This document shows, piece by piece, positions 1 through 9,174 of a stretch of DNA of 64,000 nucleotides (position 1 is the stretch's first letter; each line of letters begins with the position of its first letter). A program made the position numbers and the translations under genes. The notes under the pieces are model-generated. The model worked only from the letters and a program-made list of their open reading frames with translations. It did not search any database and had not been told where the DNA came from. The DNA is taken from the NCBI GenBank assembly GCA_963716115.1, contig CAVQSZ010000009.1:62001-126000 (forward strand). The letters run 5' to 3'. The stretch is from AP-15 sp963716115 (lineage in GTDB: Bacteria; Pseudomonadota; Alphaproteobacteria; ATCC43930; CGMCC-115725).

Positions 1-64
1 AAATAGTGAAGCCGGGTCCGGCGGCCGGCAAGCAAATAGTTGCCCCCGGTCTCGAGCCGGGCAG

Positions 65-1243
65 CTAAAAGCCGACGCATCCCCGATCCTCCCGGAGCTG
101 ATCGCGATAGGCTCGGATCTTGCCCTCGAGCATCCGGCACAGCGCGTCGAGCCCACGCGCCCGCAACGCCGGAAGCAGCTCCTCGTGATGGATCGCGCAA
201 TCCGCGATCGGCTCCGGGACGGCCTCCTCCCAGAGCTCGATCGGGGTCAGGCTCGGGCCGAACGCCGCGGTTTCCTCAATGCCGGCGGCCAGCAGCTCCA
301 GCCTCGTGCGCAGGCATTTCTCGCAGCGCCCGCAATTGACCTGGTTGCCGACGTTCGCGGAGCAGACGCGCAGCGCTGCGAGCGCGGCCGGCCAGCTCGC
401 AAGCTCCCGCACCTTGTCGACCCGCGAGAACCGCGCGCCGTCGTGGATGACGGTCACGCGCTGGCTCGAATACAGCCCGTCGACCGCGGGGTGCGACCCG
501 AGCGGCACCGGGTGGGCCACCTGATACGAACCGCCCAGAATAAGGAACGTCGACCCGACCGTCGCGGCGTGACCGACCGAGGCCAACGCCGGCCCATTGT
601 GGCGGTACAGCCAAAACCCGGGCTTTGACGGCAAATGGCGCAAATTGGTCCGGCATTGAATGATCCGGACGCCGGCCTCGGCGGCCACCGGCTCGAGGCG
701 CCGCGCCGCGGCCCGGTAGCGTTCGAGCTCGGGGTCGCGCGCGCGCTTGCCGATGTCGAACCCATGGATGAAGAAAACGTCGCGGACGTAGGCGGGATCG
801 CTCTTGGCGTAGAGGCGCCGGTTGCGCAGCAGCATGTGAAGGCCGTCGACGCCGCCGGAAAGAAAGGCGACGGCGCGGCGCGGACCGTTCGCGGCCGGGC
901 GCGCTTCACCGCCCACGGCCTCGATTTGCGGCGCCGGCGCCGGCATGCCGCCCCAGCTCGCCCACCAGGCGTGGGCGGTCAGCAGACCCTCGACCAGCAT
1001 CGGGCACGGACGGCCCTCGATCCGCACGCGCGCCTCGCCGTGGACCGCGGCGAGAGGGAAGCACCCGGCCAGGAACGGGTCCGCGCTGGGCTCCCCGGCC
1101 GCGCCGGGCCGATGCTCGCCGTCGCCGTCATGAATCGCGAAGGTCAGCACCTGCTCCGGGAAATCCCGATCCTCCCACACGACGGTCGCAGAAGAGATCC
1201 TCGCGTCGCGAGCCGTGTCGGTCACAAGATTGCGAATGATCAT
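65..1243 (-). CDS. QueC-like PP-loop ATPase family protein
   Basis: The 392-residue product has a PP-loop-like segment FLSGGVDGLHML near residue 130 and a cysteine cluster NCGRCEKCLRTR near residue 310. Together they resemble the nucleotide-binding loop and zinc site of 7-cyano-7-deazaguanine synthase (QueC), an ATP pyrophosphatase fold. The usual SGGxDS loop reads SGGVDG here, so the last serine is replaced. It is much longer than QueC (about 230 residues), with an extra N-terminal domain of about 125 residues, so it is probably not a housekeeping QueC. The start is the ATG at 1243, which has GGAAAGGGG about 10 bases upstream; an ATG seven codons earlier also exists. No partner genes are visible and the substrate is unknown. 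Confidence 0.6.
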   Translation of the reverse strand: MIIRNLVTDTARDARISSATVVWEDRDFPEQVLTFAIHDGDGEHRPGAAGEPSADPFLAGCFPLAAVHGEARVRIEGRPCPMLVEGLLTAHAWWASWGGMPAPAPQIEAVGGEARPAANGPRRAVAFLSGGVDGLHMLLRNRRLYAKSDPAYVRDVFFIHGFDIGKRARDPELERYRAAARRLEPVAAEAGVRIIQCRTNLRHLPSKPGFWLYRHNGPALASVGHAATVGSTFLILGGSYQVAHPVPLGSHPAVDGLYSSQRVTVIHDGARFSRVDKVRELASWPAALAALRVCSANVGNQVNCGRCEKCLRTRLELLAAGIEETAAFGPSLTPIELWEEAVPEPIADCAIHHEELLPALRARGLDALCRMLEGKIRAYRDQLREDRGCVGF

Positions 1244-1880
1244 CGCGGCATCACCCCTTTCCATCAGGCGTGGACCGGGTCGCTGAAGTGCGCGGCTGTG
1301 GACGGCGCCGATGGCTGCTCATGTCCTTTGGGGCAATGCTAGGGTCGGCAGCGTCAAAAAAGCGTCCTGGTCAGCGTCACATCAAGCATAAATCGCCGTC
1401 CGCTAACGAATTCGTACCTCCTCGCTCCCGCCGTGATCAATCTCCGGTTGTAGCGCGCTCGCCGATCGATGCTGATCACCGCTGCGATCACCTCAAGAGA
1501 GCCTGAGCATTGGAGACGACGGCGCCAGACGCCAAAACGGCGTGGTGAGGAATTTTTGAAAATAGGGTAAATATACTTTGGAGATATTTTGACGTAGGAT
1601 TGACGATGACGCTGACGAGGTGTTGACGTTAACCATCAAATTTTGAATCCGAAATAATATAGCAAGCGTGTGGAAATCATCGATGAAAAATATCCCACCC
1701 GGAAGACTGAAGCTCGATCCTGGATTCTGTGCCGTCGGCTCCGGGCTCGGAACGGGCCCTTGGCCGACTTTCGGGTCATCAGAGGGCGCGCGGATTTTTT
1801 CTGGTCCGGCCGCGGCCCGGCCGGCGCCGCCCTCGTCGTCATATCGCCCAGGCGGCGGCCTCGGAGCGGCGGCGGCCGGC
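1244..1880. other. gene-free stretch with an AT-rich island
   Basis: No convincing gene is seen here. The part from about 1545 to 1700 is much richer in A and T than the rest of the window and lies directly upstream of the transposase gene, so it may be the left part of the insertion element or its landing site. A single TTAACCAT half-site (1629-1636) is present but lacks a partner at the right spacing. Confidence 0.5.
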
Positions 1881-2990
1881 ATGGGGTGGTTCGGCGACTG
1901 CTTCAGCGCCCTGACCGACCCGCGCTCGCCAGCGGCCAGGCGTCACGACCTGCTGGAAATCCTGATGATCGCGCTGTGCACGGTGTTGTGCGGCGGCCAA
2001 ACGGCGGTCGACATGGCGGTTTTCGCCGAAGCCAAGCATGATTTCCTCGGCCGTTTTCTGGCGCTGCAAAACGGCGCGCCGAGCCACGACACCTTCAGCC
2101 GCGTGTTTCGCCGCCTCGACCCGGACGAGTTCCGCGCCTGCTTTCAACGATTTTTCATGGCGCGCTTCAACGACGCCGGCCCCGGCGTCATCGCCATCGA
2201 CGGCAAGGTGGTGCGGCGGTCGTTCAACGCCAAAGCCGCGCGGTCGGCGATGCGCATGGTCAGCGCCTGGTGCTGCGACACCCGCCTGGTGCTGGCCCAG
2301 ATCGCCGCCAACGCCAGGTCGAGCGAGTGCGCCGCCGTGGCCAAGCTGCTCGACATATTGTCGCTCAGCGGGACGATCGTGACCACCGACGCCTTGAACT
2401 GTCAGCGCGAGATCGGCCGCCGCATCGTCGAGAAGGGCGGCGACTATGTGTTGGCGCTGAAAGGGAACCACGCGGCGCTGCACGCCGACGTGATCCGCTT
2501 TTTCGCAGAACGCGGGCGCAACGCCGCCCACAGCCATCGCACCCAGAACAATGACCACGGGCGCAGCGAGACCCGCACCAGCCTTGTTGCAACCGGCGTC
2601 GAGGAGCTGGCGCAGCGCCATCTGTGGCCCGGCCTGGCGGCGGTCGGAAAGGTGCTGCGGACCCGCGAGACGACGGTCAAGGGGACCGTCAGGGCCACCA
2701 CCGAGAGCGCCTATTTTCTGTTGAGCGCGCCCCTGTCGCCCGAGCGTCTGGGGCATGTCGTCCGGTCGCATTGGGGTGTGGAAAACCGCCTGCACTGGGT
2801 GCTCAACGTCGTCATGAACGAGGACCAGGTCAGAAGCCGCATGGATCACAGCCCATACAACCTGGCGATCCTGCGGCACATGGCGCTTAATCTGATGCAC
2901 AAGGACCGCTCGAACGTGTCGCTGCGCGGCAAGTTCAACCTCGCCGGCTGGAAGGACGACTTTCTCGCCCAGCTGCTCGCTCAAGCCTGA
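1881..2990 (+). CDS. ISAs1-family transposase
   Basis: The 369-residue protein is a DDE transposase of the ISAs1 (H-repeat associated) family. Family features are the N-terminal FxxLxDPRxxxxRRHxLxxIL block at the very start, the acidic motif VIAIDGKVVRRSF near residue 105, TTDALNCQ near residue 170, a KGNH motif, and the C-terminal HWGVENRLHWVLNV block that supplies the catalytic glutamate. The ATG at 1881 starts exactly at the family N-terminus; the frame stays open upstream but that part does not look like the family. The length matches intact family members, so the element may still be active. It sits between an unrelated reverse-strand gene and rpsB. Confidence 0.9.
   Translation: MGWFGDCFSALTDPRSPAARRHDLLEILMIALCTVLCGGQTAVDMAVFAEAKHDFLGRFLALQNGAPSHDTFSRVFRRLDPDEFRACFQRFFMARFNDAGPGVIAIDGKVVRRSFNAKAARSAMRMVSAWCCDTRLVLAQIAANARSSECAAVAKLLDILSLSGTIVTTDALNCQREIGRRIVEKGGDYVLALKGNHAALHADVIRFFAERGRNAAHSHRTQNNDHGRSETRTSLVATGVEELAQRHLWPGLAAVGKVLRTRETTVKGTVRATTESAYFLLSAPLSPERLGHVVRSHWGVENRLHWVLNVVMNEDQVRSRMDHSPYNLAILRHMALNLMHKDRSNVSLRGKFNLAGWKDDFLAQLLAQA
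1881..2990 (+). mobile_element. ISAs1-type insertion sequence (ends not resolved)
   Basis: Only the transposase part is defined. I looked for matching terminal inverted repeats between about 1540 and 1880 on the left and 2991 and 3100 on the right and could not settle on a convincing pair, nor on target-site duplications. The element must end before the rpsB ribosome binding site at about 3147. Confidence 0.6.
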
Positions 2991-3161
2991 CGGGCGCGGG
3001 CTTGCCAAAATCGCCTGGGCGCCGTACGTAACGGCTGCTCGAAACCTCACGCAGGGCCGCGGTCGCCGCTGCTCGGGATGTCCCGGGGGGCGCGGCCGCT
3101 CCGGTGTCGGCGCCAGCGCCGATCATTCCCTGCGGCGGCTCAACCGGAGAAAGGACCGATC

Positions 3162-3998
3162 ATGGCGTTGCCGACCTACACGATGCGCCAGCTGCTCGAA
3201 GCCGGGATCCATTTCGGCCACCACACGCGCCGCTGGAACCCGAAGATGTCGCCCTATATTTTCGGCGCCCGCAACGGCATCCACATCATCGACCTCGAGC
3301 AGACCGGGCCGATGCTGCACCAGGGTCTGCAGGCGATCCGCGACGTCGTCGCCGGCGGCGGCCGGGTGCTGCTGGTCGGCACCAAGCGCCAGGCGCAGGA
3401 GCCGATCGCCGAGGCCGCCAGGCGCTGCGGCCAGTATTACGTCAACCACCGCTGGCTTGGCGGCATGCTGACCAACTTCAAGACCATTTCGCAGTCGATC
3501 AAGCGGCTGCGCGAGGTCGAGGAGCGCATCGCCCAGGACCAGAGCGGGCTGACCAAGCGCGAGCTGCTGGAGCTGACGCGCCGCCGCGACAAGTACGAGA
3601 CCGCGCTCGGCGGCATCAAGGAGATGGGCGGGCTGCCCGACATCCTGTTCGTCATCGACACCAACAAGGAGGCGATCGCCGTCGCCGAGGCGAACACGCT
3701 GCGCATCCCGGTGGTGGCGATCCTCGATTCGAACTCCTCCCCGGACGGGATCGCCTACCCGATCCCCGGCAACGACGATGCGATGCGGGCGATCCACCTC
3801 TATTGCGAGCTGGTGGCGAGCGCGGTCCTCGACGGCCTGCAGGCGGAGCTTACGGCCTCGGGGGTCGACATCGGGGCCCGCGCCGAGGCCCCGCCGGAGG
3901 AGCTGGGCGAGGCCTTCGCCGCGCCCGGCGAAGACGAAGCCGCGCCGCCGCCGGCGGTGGCCGCCGAAGCGGCGCCGGCCGAGATGCCGGCCGCATAG
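3162..3998 (+). CDS. rpsB: 30S ribosomal protein uS2
   Basis: This 278-residue protein is ribosomal protein S2, which binds the small subunit at the head-platform junction and is needed for S1 recruitment. The start MALPTYTMRQLLEAG and the block GIHFGHHTRRWNPKM are classic for the family, and the LFVIDTNKEAIAVAEA segment with AYPIPGND follows near residues 165-210. The C-terminus carries an acidic, Ala/Pro-rich extension of about 40 residues as in many alphaproteobacteria. The ATG at 3162 is preceded by GGAGAAAGG; the frame is open further upstream but without homology. It is followed 16 bases later by tsf, the normal rpsB-tsf pair. Confidence 0.97.
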   Translation: MALPTYTMRQLLEAGIHFGHHTRRWNPKMSPYIFGARNGIHIIDLEQTGPMLHQGLQAIRDVVAGGGRVLLVGTKRQAQEPIAEAARRCGQYYVNHRWLGGMLTNFKTISQSIKRLREVEERIAQDQSGLTKRELLELTRRRDKYETALGGIKEMGGLPDILFVIDTNKEAIAVAEANTLRIPVVAILDSNSSPDGIAYPIPGNDDAMRAIHLYCELVASAVLDGLQAELTASGVDIGARAEAPPEELGEAFAAPGEDEAAPPPAVAAEAAPAEMPAA

Positions 3999-4014
3999 AC
4001 GAGAGGATATCGCG

Positions 4015-4941
4015 ATGCCCGAGGTGACCGCGGCGCTCGTCAAGGAGCTGCGCGACAAGACCGGCGCCGGCATGATGGACTGCAAGCGGGCGCTCGCCGA
4101 CAGCGGCGGCGAGCTCGAGGCCGCGGTCGACTGGCTGCGCAAGAAGGGGCTCGCGGCGGCCGCCAAGCGGGCCGGGCGGGTCGCCGCCGACGGGCTCGTC
4201 GGAGTTTCCACCAAGGGCCTCGCCGGGGCCGTCGTCGAGGTCAATTCCGAGACCGATTTCGTCGCCCGCAACAAGGATTTCCAGAATTTCGTCCGGATCG
4301 TCAGCGAGCTCGCGGCGGCCGGGGACGGCGAGCTCGAATCGCTGCTGCAGGCGGCCTTTCCAGGGGCCGGCCGCACGGTCGAGGCCGAGCTGACGCATCT
4401 GGTCTCGACGATCGGCGAGAATATCGTCCTGCGCCGGAGCAAGCGGCTGGCGACCGAGGCCGGCGGCGTCTTCTCCTACGTCCACAACGCGCTCGGCCCC
4501 GGCATCGGCAAGATCGGCGTGCTGGTGGCGCTGGCGTCGAGCGCGCCGGCCGACAAGCTCGCCGAATTGGGCAAGCAGCTGGCGATGCACGTCGCGGCGG
4601 CGAGCCCGCTTTATCTCGACATCGCCGCGGTGCCGCAATCGGCGCTCGACCGCGAGCGCGACGTGCTGCGCGAGCAGGCCCGCGCCAGCGGCAAGCCCGA
4701 GGACATCGTCGAGCGGATGGTCGACGGCCGGCTGCGCAAATTCTACGAGGAGGTGGTGCTCGTCGAGCAGGTCTTCGTCGTCGATCAGGAGCGCAAGATC
4801 GCCAAGGTGGTCGAGGACGCGGCGAAGGCCGCCGGGGCGCCGATCCGGGTGGCCGGCTTCGCCCGCTTCGCGCTCGGCGAGGGGATCGACCGCCCGCGCT
4901 CCGATTTTGCCGCCGAGGTCGCGGCCCAGCTCAAGAGCTGA
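4015..4941 (+). CDS. tsf: translation elongation factor Ts
   Basis: EF-Ts is the nucleotide exchange factor that recycles EF-Tu from GDP to GTP in the cytoplasm. The 308-residue product begins with the UBA-like domain (VKELRDKTGAGMMDCKRAL), continues with the TDFVARN signature near residue 80 (EVNSETDFVARNKDF), and has two dimer/core subdomains; this is the normal length. The start ATG at 4015 has GAGAGGA upstream. It lies 16 bases downstream of rpsB and is almost surely cotranscribed. Confidence 0.97.
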   Translation: MPEVTAALVKELRDKTGAGMMDCKRALADSGGELEAAVDWLRKKGLAAAAKRAGRVAADGLVGVSTKGLAGAVVEVNSETDFVARNKDFQNFVRIVSELAAAGDGELESLLQAAFPGAGRTVEAELTHLVSTIGENIVLRRSKRLATEAGGVFSYVHNALGPGIGKIGVLVALASSAPADKLAELGKQLAMHVAAASPLYLDIAAVPQSALDRERDVLREQARASGKPEDIVERMVDGRLRKFYEEVVLVEQVFVVDQERKIAKVVEDAAKAAGAPIRVAGFARFALGEGIDRPRSDFAAEVAAQLKS

Positions 4942-5009
4942 CGCGCCGCCCGCGGCTCCGGGCGATGCGGTTGAACGAGGCGATAACGCACGCGGTTTGG
5001 TGTATTGTC

Positions 5010-5030
5010 GCCCCGTCCGTGCGACGGGGC
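5010..5030. other. perfect 8-bp hairpin in the tsf-pyrH gap
   Basis: GCCCCGTC (5010-5017) and GACGGGGC (5023-5030) form a perfect stem with a CGTGC loop, 27 bases before the pyrH start. No U tract follows, so it is not a standard intrinsic terminator. It could be a processing site, an attenuator or part of the pyrH leader. Confidence 0.5.
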
Positions 5031-5056
5031 CGACCAATCGAGCGAGCTCAGACCTG

Positions 5057-5782
5057 ATGGCAGCCGATCTGAGGTATCGCCGCGTGCTTCTGAAAGTCTC
5101 CGGCGAGGCGCTGATGGGCGAGCGCGACTCCGGTCTCGACCCCGAGATGATCGCGCGCGTCGCCGACGAGATCCAATCGGTCCACGCCCTCGGCGTCGAG
5201 CTCTGCCTGGTGATCGGCGGCGGCAACATCTTCCGCGGCGTGTCGGCCGCCTCGGTCGGCATGGAGCGCGCCTCGGCCGACTACATGGGCATGCTGGCGA
5301 CGGTGATAAACTCGCTCGCGGTGCAGAACGAGCTCGAAGGGCGCGGGGTGCCGACCCGCGTCCAGTCGGCGATCTCGATGCAGGCGATCTGCGAGCCCTA
5401 CATCCGCCGCCGGGCGCTGCGCCACCTCGAAAAACGGCGCGTCGTGATCTTCGCCGCCGGCACCGGCAACCCGTTCTTCACCACCGACACCGCGGCGGCC
5501 CTGCGCGCCTCCGAGATGGGCTGCGACGCGCTCCTCAAGGCGACCAAGGTCGACGGGGTCTACGACGCCGACCCCATCCGCGTCCCCGGCGCCCGCCGGT
5601 TCGAGCGCCTCGACTATCTCGACGTCCTGTCGCGCGACCTGCAGGTGATGGACGCCTCCGCGGTGTCGCTGGCGCGCGAGAACCGGATCCCGATCCTGGT
5701 CTTCTCGATCTTCGAGACCGGCGGCTTTGCTCAGGTGCTCCAGGGACGCGGGCGCTACACGATCATCGACCAGCCCGGCTAG
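5057..5782 (+). CDS. pyrH: UMP kinase
   Basis: The 241-residue product is the bacterial hexameric UMP kinase (amino acid kinase fold), which phosphorylates UMP to UDP with ATP in pyrimidine nucleotide synthesis. Visible motifs are KVSGEALMG near residue 12, GGGNIFRG near residue 57, TGNPFFTTDTAAALRA near residue 137 and KATKVDGVYDADP near residue 162. Length is normal. The start ATG at 5057 gives the family N-terminus RYRRVLLKVSGEAL. It follows tsf after 115 bases and precedes frr, the usual order. Confidence 0.96.
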   Translation: MAADLRYRRVLLKVSGEALMGERDSGLDPEMIARVADEIQSVHALGVELCLVIGGGNIFRGVSAASVGMERASADYMGMLATVINSLAVQNELEGRGVPTRVQSAISMQAICEPYIRRRALRHLEKRRVVIFAAGTGNPFFTTDTAAALRASEMGCDALLKATKVDGVYDADPIRVPGARRFERLDYLDVLSRDLQVMDASAVSLARENRIPILVFSIFETGGFAQVLQGRGRYTIIDQPG

Positions 5783-5841
5783 GATCGGCGGGCGAGGCGA
5801 GGCTCGGGCAGGGGGCGCCCGGCGGCGACAGGGAGAGAGCC

Positions 5842-6402
5842 ATGTCGGAAGATGCGTTGCTGAGGGATCTGCGCCGCCGCATGGACGGCGCTCTCGAGGT
5901 TTTGCGCAAGGAATTCGGAGGTTTGCGCACCGGGCGGGCGTCGGCGAGCCTGCTCGAGCCGATCACCGTCGCCGCTTACGGCGGCGCCATGCCGCTCAAC
6001 CAGCTCGCCAATGTCAGCGTCCCGGAGCCGCGGATGATCACGGTCCAGGTCTGGGATCGGGCCATGGTCAAGGCGGTCGACAAGGCGATCCGCGAATCGG
6101 GGCTGGGCCTCAACCCGCAGACCGAAGGCCAGGTCATGCGGATCCCGATCCCCGACTTGAACGAGGAGCGGCGGCGCGAGCTGACCAAGGTCACCGCGCG
6201 CTACGCCGAGCAGGCGCGGGTCTCGATCCGCAACGTGCGGCGCGACGGGATCGACGTGCTGCGCCGCCAGGAAAAGGACGGCGACATCTCGCAGGACCAG
6301 CAGCGCAAGCTGCAGCACGACGTGCAGCACGCGACCGACGAGTACATCCGCCGGGTCGACGACGCGCTGGCGCAGAAGGACAAGGAAATCCTCCAGGTTT
6401 GA
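5842..6402 (+). CDS. frr: ribosome recycling factor
   Basis: RRF works with EF-G to split post-termination ribosomes. The 186-residue protein has normal length and conserved segments: LRKEFGGLRTGRASASLLEP near residue 20 and VMRIPIPDLNEERRREL near residue 95, followed by the long helical hairpin with SIRNVRRDGID. The ATG at 5842 is preceded by GGGAGAGAG. The gene lies 59 bases after pyrH and 11 bases before uppS. Confidence 0.96.
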   Translation: MSEDALLRDLRRRMDGALEVLRKEFGGLRTGRASASLLEPITVAAYGGAMPLNQLANVSVPEPRMITVQVWDRAMVKAVDKAIRESGLGLNPQTEGQVMRIPIPDLNEERRRELTKVTARYAEQARVSIRNVRRDGIDVLRRQEKDGDISQDQQRKLQHDVQHATDEYIRRVDDALAQKDKEILQV

Positions 6403-6413
6403 CGGCGGTTTTG

Positions 6414-7145
6414 ATGAGCACCCTTACCGCGCCGCGGGCGCTGCCGCGGCACATCGCGATCATCATGGACGGCAACGGCCGCTGGGCCAAGGCCCGCAGC
6501 CTGCCGCGGATCGCCGGGCATCGGCGCGGCGCCGAGGCGGTGCGGCGCACCGTCGCGGCGATGTGCGAGCGCAATATCCCCTATCTGACCCTGTTCGGCT
6601 TTTCCTCGGAGAACTGGAAGCGGCCGTCCTCCGAGGTCCATGACCTGATGGCGCTGCTGCGCCACTATCTGCGCGGCGAGATCGCCGAATTGCACCACAG
6701 CGGGGTGCGCCTCAAGGTCATCGGCCAGATCGCCCGGCTGGCGCCGGACATCGTCAGCCTGATCGAGCACGCCGAGCGCCTGACGCGAAACAATTCGGCC
6801 TTGACCTTGACGATCGCGCTCTCCTATGGCGGCCGGGCCGAGATCGTCGCCGGGGTTCGGGCGATCGCCGCCCAGGTCGCGGCCGGCAACCTCGCCGTCG
6901 ATGCGGTCGACGAAGACTGCCTCGCCCGCCATCTGTTCACGGTCGACCTGCCCGATCCGGACCTGTTGATCCGCACCAGCGGCGAGCAGCGCATCAGCAA
7001 CTTCCTGTTGTGGCAGTGCGCCTATTCGGAGCTCGTCTTCACCAAGACGCTGTGGCCCGATTTCTCGAAGAGCGACCTCGATCAGGCGATCGACGATTAT
7101 TGCGGCCGCGAGCGGCGCTACGGGGCCGGGGTTGGCTCGCGCTGA
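6414..7145 (+). CDS. uppS: undecaprenyl diphosphate synthase
   Basis: The 243-residue product is a cis-prenyltransferase that extends farnesyl diphosphate with isopentenyl diphosphate to make the C55 carrier for peptidoglycan and O-antigen. The start block HIAIIMDGNGRWAKAR carries the catalytic Asp, GHRRGAEAVR follows, then LTLFGFSSENWKRP, and the C-terminal DLLIRTSGEQRISNFLLWQ block binds the pyrophosphate. Length is normal. Its end overlaps the likely cdsA start by 14 bases, which suggests coupled translation. Confidence 0.96.
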   Translation: MSTLTAPRALPRHIAIIMDGNGRWAKARSLPRIAGHRRGAEAVRRTVAAMCERNIPYLTLFGFSSENWKRPSSEVHDLMALLRHYLRGEIAELHHSGVRLKVIGQIARLAPDIVSLIEHAERLTRNNSALTLTIALSYGGRAEIVAGVRAIAAQVAAGNLAVDAVDEDCLARHLFTVDLPDPDLLIRTSGEQRISNFLLWQCAYSELVFTKTLWPDFSKSDLDQAIDDYCGRERRYGAGVGSR

Positions 7146-7950
7146 GCCGGACGGGTTGCGGCTGCGCGTCGTCTCGGCGCTGGCGCTGGCCCCGTTTCCG
7201 GTCGCCGCGGTATGGTTCGGCTCACCCTGGCTGCCGCTGCTGACCGCGCTCGCGGGCGCGGTGATGGCCTGGGAATGGGGACGGCTGTGCCGCTGCGCCG
7301 GCTCGGGCGCGAGCCAGGTCGTGCTGGTCGGCGTGGTGCTCGCGACGGTCGCGACGGCGGCGCTCGCCGCCGCCTGGCTCGCCATGCTCGTCGGTCTGCT
7401 GGGCGCCGGCGTCGTCTTTTGGCTGGCGCGCGCCGGATCGAGCCCGGCGCCCGGCTGGGCCGCTTTCGGGACGCTGTGGATAGCGCTCCCTTGCGTCTGC
7501 CTGCTGTGGCTCGCCGGCGCGGAGGGGGGCGGGCGGGCGACCCTTCTGTGGGTGCTCGCCGTCGTGTGGGCGACCGATATCGGCGCCTATGCGCTCGGCC
7601 GCGCGCTCGGCGGCCCGCGCCTGGCCCCGCGCTGGAGCCCGCGCAAGACCTGGGCGGGTCTCGCCGGCGGCATCCTGTGCGCCGCGGCGGTCGGGTGGGC
7701 CGCCGCCGCCTTGCTCGGGATTTCCCCGGTCCTGCCGCTGGTTCTGGTCAGCGCGGGGCTTGCGATTGTCGAGCAGTTCGGCGATCTTGCCGAATCCGTG
7801 GCCAAGCGCAGGTTCGGCGTGAAGGACACCAGCGGCCTCATCCCCGGGCATGGCGGCCTCCTCGACAGGCTCGACGGGCTTCTGGCCGTGGTCCCGGCGG
7901 TTGCTCTGCTGACCTTTGTCGGCGGCCGCAGCGTGCTGGCGTGGCCATGA
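7132..7950 (+). CDS. cdsA: phosphatidate cytidylyltransferase
   Basis: This 272-residue integral membrane enzyme makes CDP-diacylglycerol from phosphatidic acid and CTP. Several hydrophobic segments run from residue 15 to 220. The C-terminal CDP-diglyceride synthase signature SVAKRRFGVKDTSGLIPGHG continues into GGLLDRLDG. The start is probably the TTG at 7132 overlapping uppS; a second TTG at 7156 would also give a plausible N-terminus. It overlaps dxr by four bases (ATGA). Confidence 0.93.
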   Translation: MARAEPDGLRLRVVSALALAPFPVAAVWFGSPWLPLLTALAGAVMAWEWGRLCRCAGSGASQVVLVGVVLATVATAALAAAWLAMLVGLLGAGVVFWLARAGSSPAPGWAAFGTLWIALPCVCLLWLAGAEGGGRATLLWVLAVVWATDIGAYALGRALGGPRLAPRWSPRKTWAGLAGGILCAAAVGWAAAALLGISPVLPLVLVSAGLAIVEQFGDLAESVAKRRFGVKDTSGLIPGHGGLLDRLDGLLAVVPAVALLTFVGGRSVLAWP

Positions 7951-9174
7951 GCGCGCCGTTGAGCGGCGCGGCCCCGCCCGCTGAGGTGCGGCGGGTCACG
8001 ATCCTCGGCTCGACCGGCTCGGTCGGTCGCAGCACCGTCGACCTGCTGCTGCGCAACCCCGGCTCCTTCGCGGTCGAGGCGCTGACCGCGAACCGCAACG
8101 CGGCCGGTCTCGCCGAGCAGGCGATCGCCTTGCGGGCGCGGTTTGCCGCGATCGCCGACCCCGGCTGCTACCGAGCGTTGAAGGAGGCTCTCGCCGGGAC
8201 CGGGATCGAGGCGGCGTGCGGCCCCGGCTCGCTGGTCGAAGCGGCCGAGCGCCCGGCCGAATGGGTGATGGCGGGCATCGTCGGCGCGGCCGGGCTGGCC
8301 CCGACCTTGGCGGCGATTCGGCGCGGGGTGATCGTCGCCTTCGCCAACAAGGAGGTTCTGGTCTGCGCCGGCGCCCTGGTCATGCAGGAGGTGCTCCGCT
8401 GCGGCGCCACCCTGCTGCCGGTCGACAGCGAGCACAACGCGATCTGGCAGTGCTTCGACCGCGCGCGGGCCGACACCATCGAGCGGATCATCCTGACCGC
8501 GAGCGGCGGGCCGTTTCGCGAGCGCAGCCTCGAGGGCATGCGCGAGGTCACGCCGGAGCAGGCCGTCGCACATCCCAACTGGAGCATGGGCGCCAAGATC
8601 TCGGTCGATTCGGCGACGATGATGAACAAGGGCCTCGAGCTGATCGAGGCGCATCACCTGTTCCAGCTGCCGCTGGAGCGGGTCGACATCGTCGTGCATC
8701 CGCAATCGATCGTGCACGGCGCCGTCGTCTACCGCGACGGCTCGGTGCTGGCGCAGCTCGGCTCGCCCGATATGCGCACCCCGATCGCCTATGCGCTCGC
8801 CTGGCCGGACCGCATCGAGACGCCGACCAAGCGGCTCGACCTGGCGGCGATCGGCCGCCTGACCTTCGAGCCGCCGGACGAGCGGCGCTTTCCGGCGCTC
8901 AGGGTGGCGCGCGAGGCGCTGGTCAGCGGCGGCGGCGCGCCGACCGTGCTCAACGCCGCCAACGAGACCGCGGTCCACGCCTTCCTCAACGGCCGCATCG
9001 GCTTTCTCGACATCGTCGAGACGGTCGAGCGCACGCTCGAGGCGATCCCGGGCGGCGGCCTTGAATTCGCTCGACGATGTCTACAACTTCGACAGATCGG
9101 CGCGGCAGGTCGCAGCCCGGCTGGCGGGCGCGAACATGCCGGCGGACGCCGCCGCAGCAACGGATTTGCGATGA
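7947..9174 (+). CDS. dxr: 1-deoxy-D-xylulose 5-phosphate reductoisomerase (frameshifted)
   Basis: DXR converts DXP to MEP with NADPH, the committed step of the non-mevalonate isoprenoid pathway. Seen are the NADPH site ILGSTGSVGRSTVDLLL, the cofactor loop AFANKEVLVCAG, the metal site PVDSEHNAIWQ and the flexible loop HPNWSMGAKISVDSATMMNK. After about residue 371 the C-terminal segment (SLDDVYNFDRSARQVA) is in another frame, explained by one extra base at about 9060. With that base removed the protein is 408 residues and its TGA overlaps the rseP ATG in ATGA. As given, the frame reads straight on into rseP. Probably a sequence error, since the gene is essential. Confidence 0.93.

Noticed and set aside
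1629..1636. Single TTAACCAT as a CtrA site
   Set aside because: It is one half-site in an AT-rich stretch, without a second TTAA at seven bases, so chance is likely.
2991..3060. TTGCCA/TACGTA as rpsB promoter at 17-base spacing
   Set aside because: The -10 match is poor (two of six), too weak to call.
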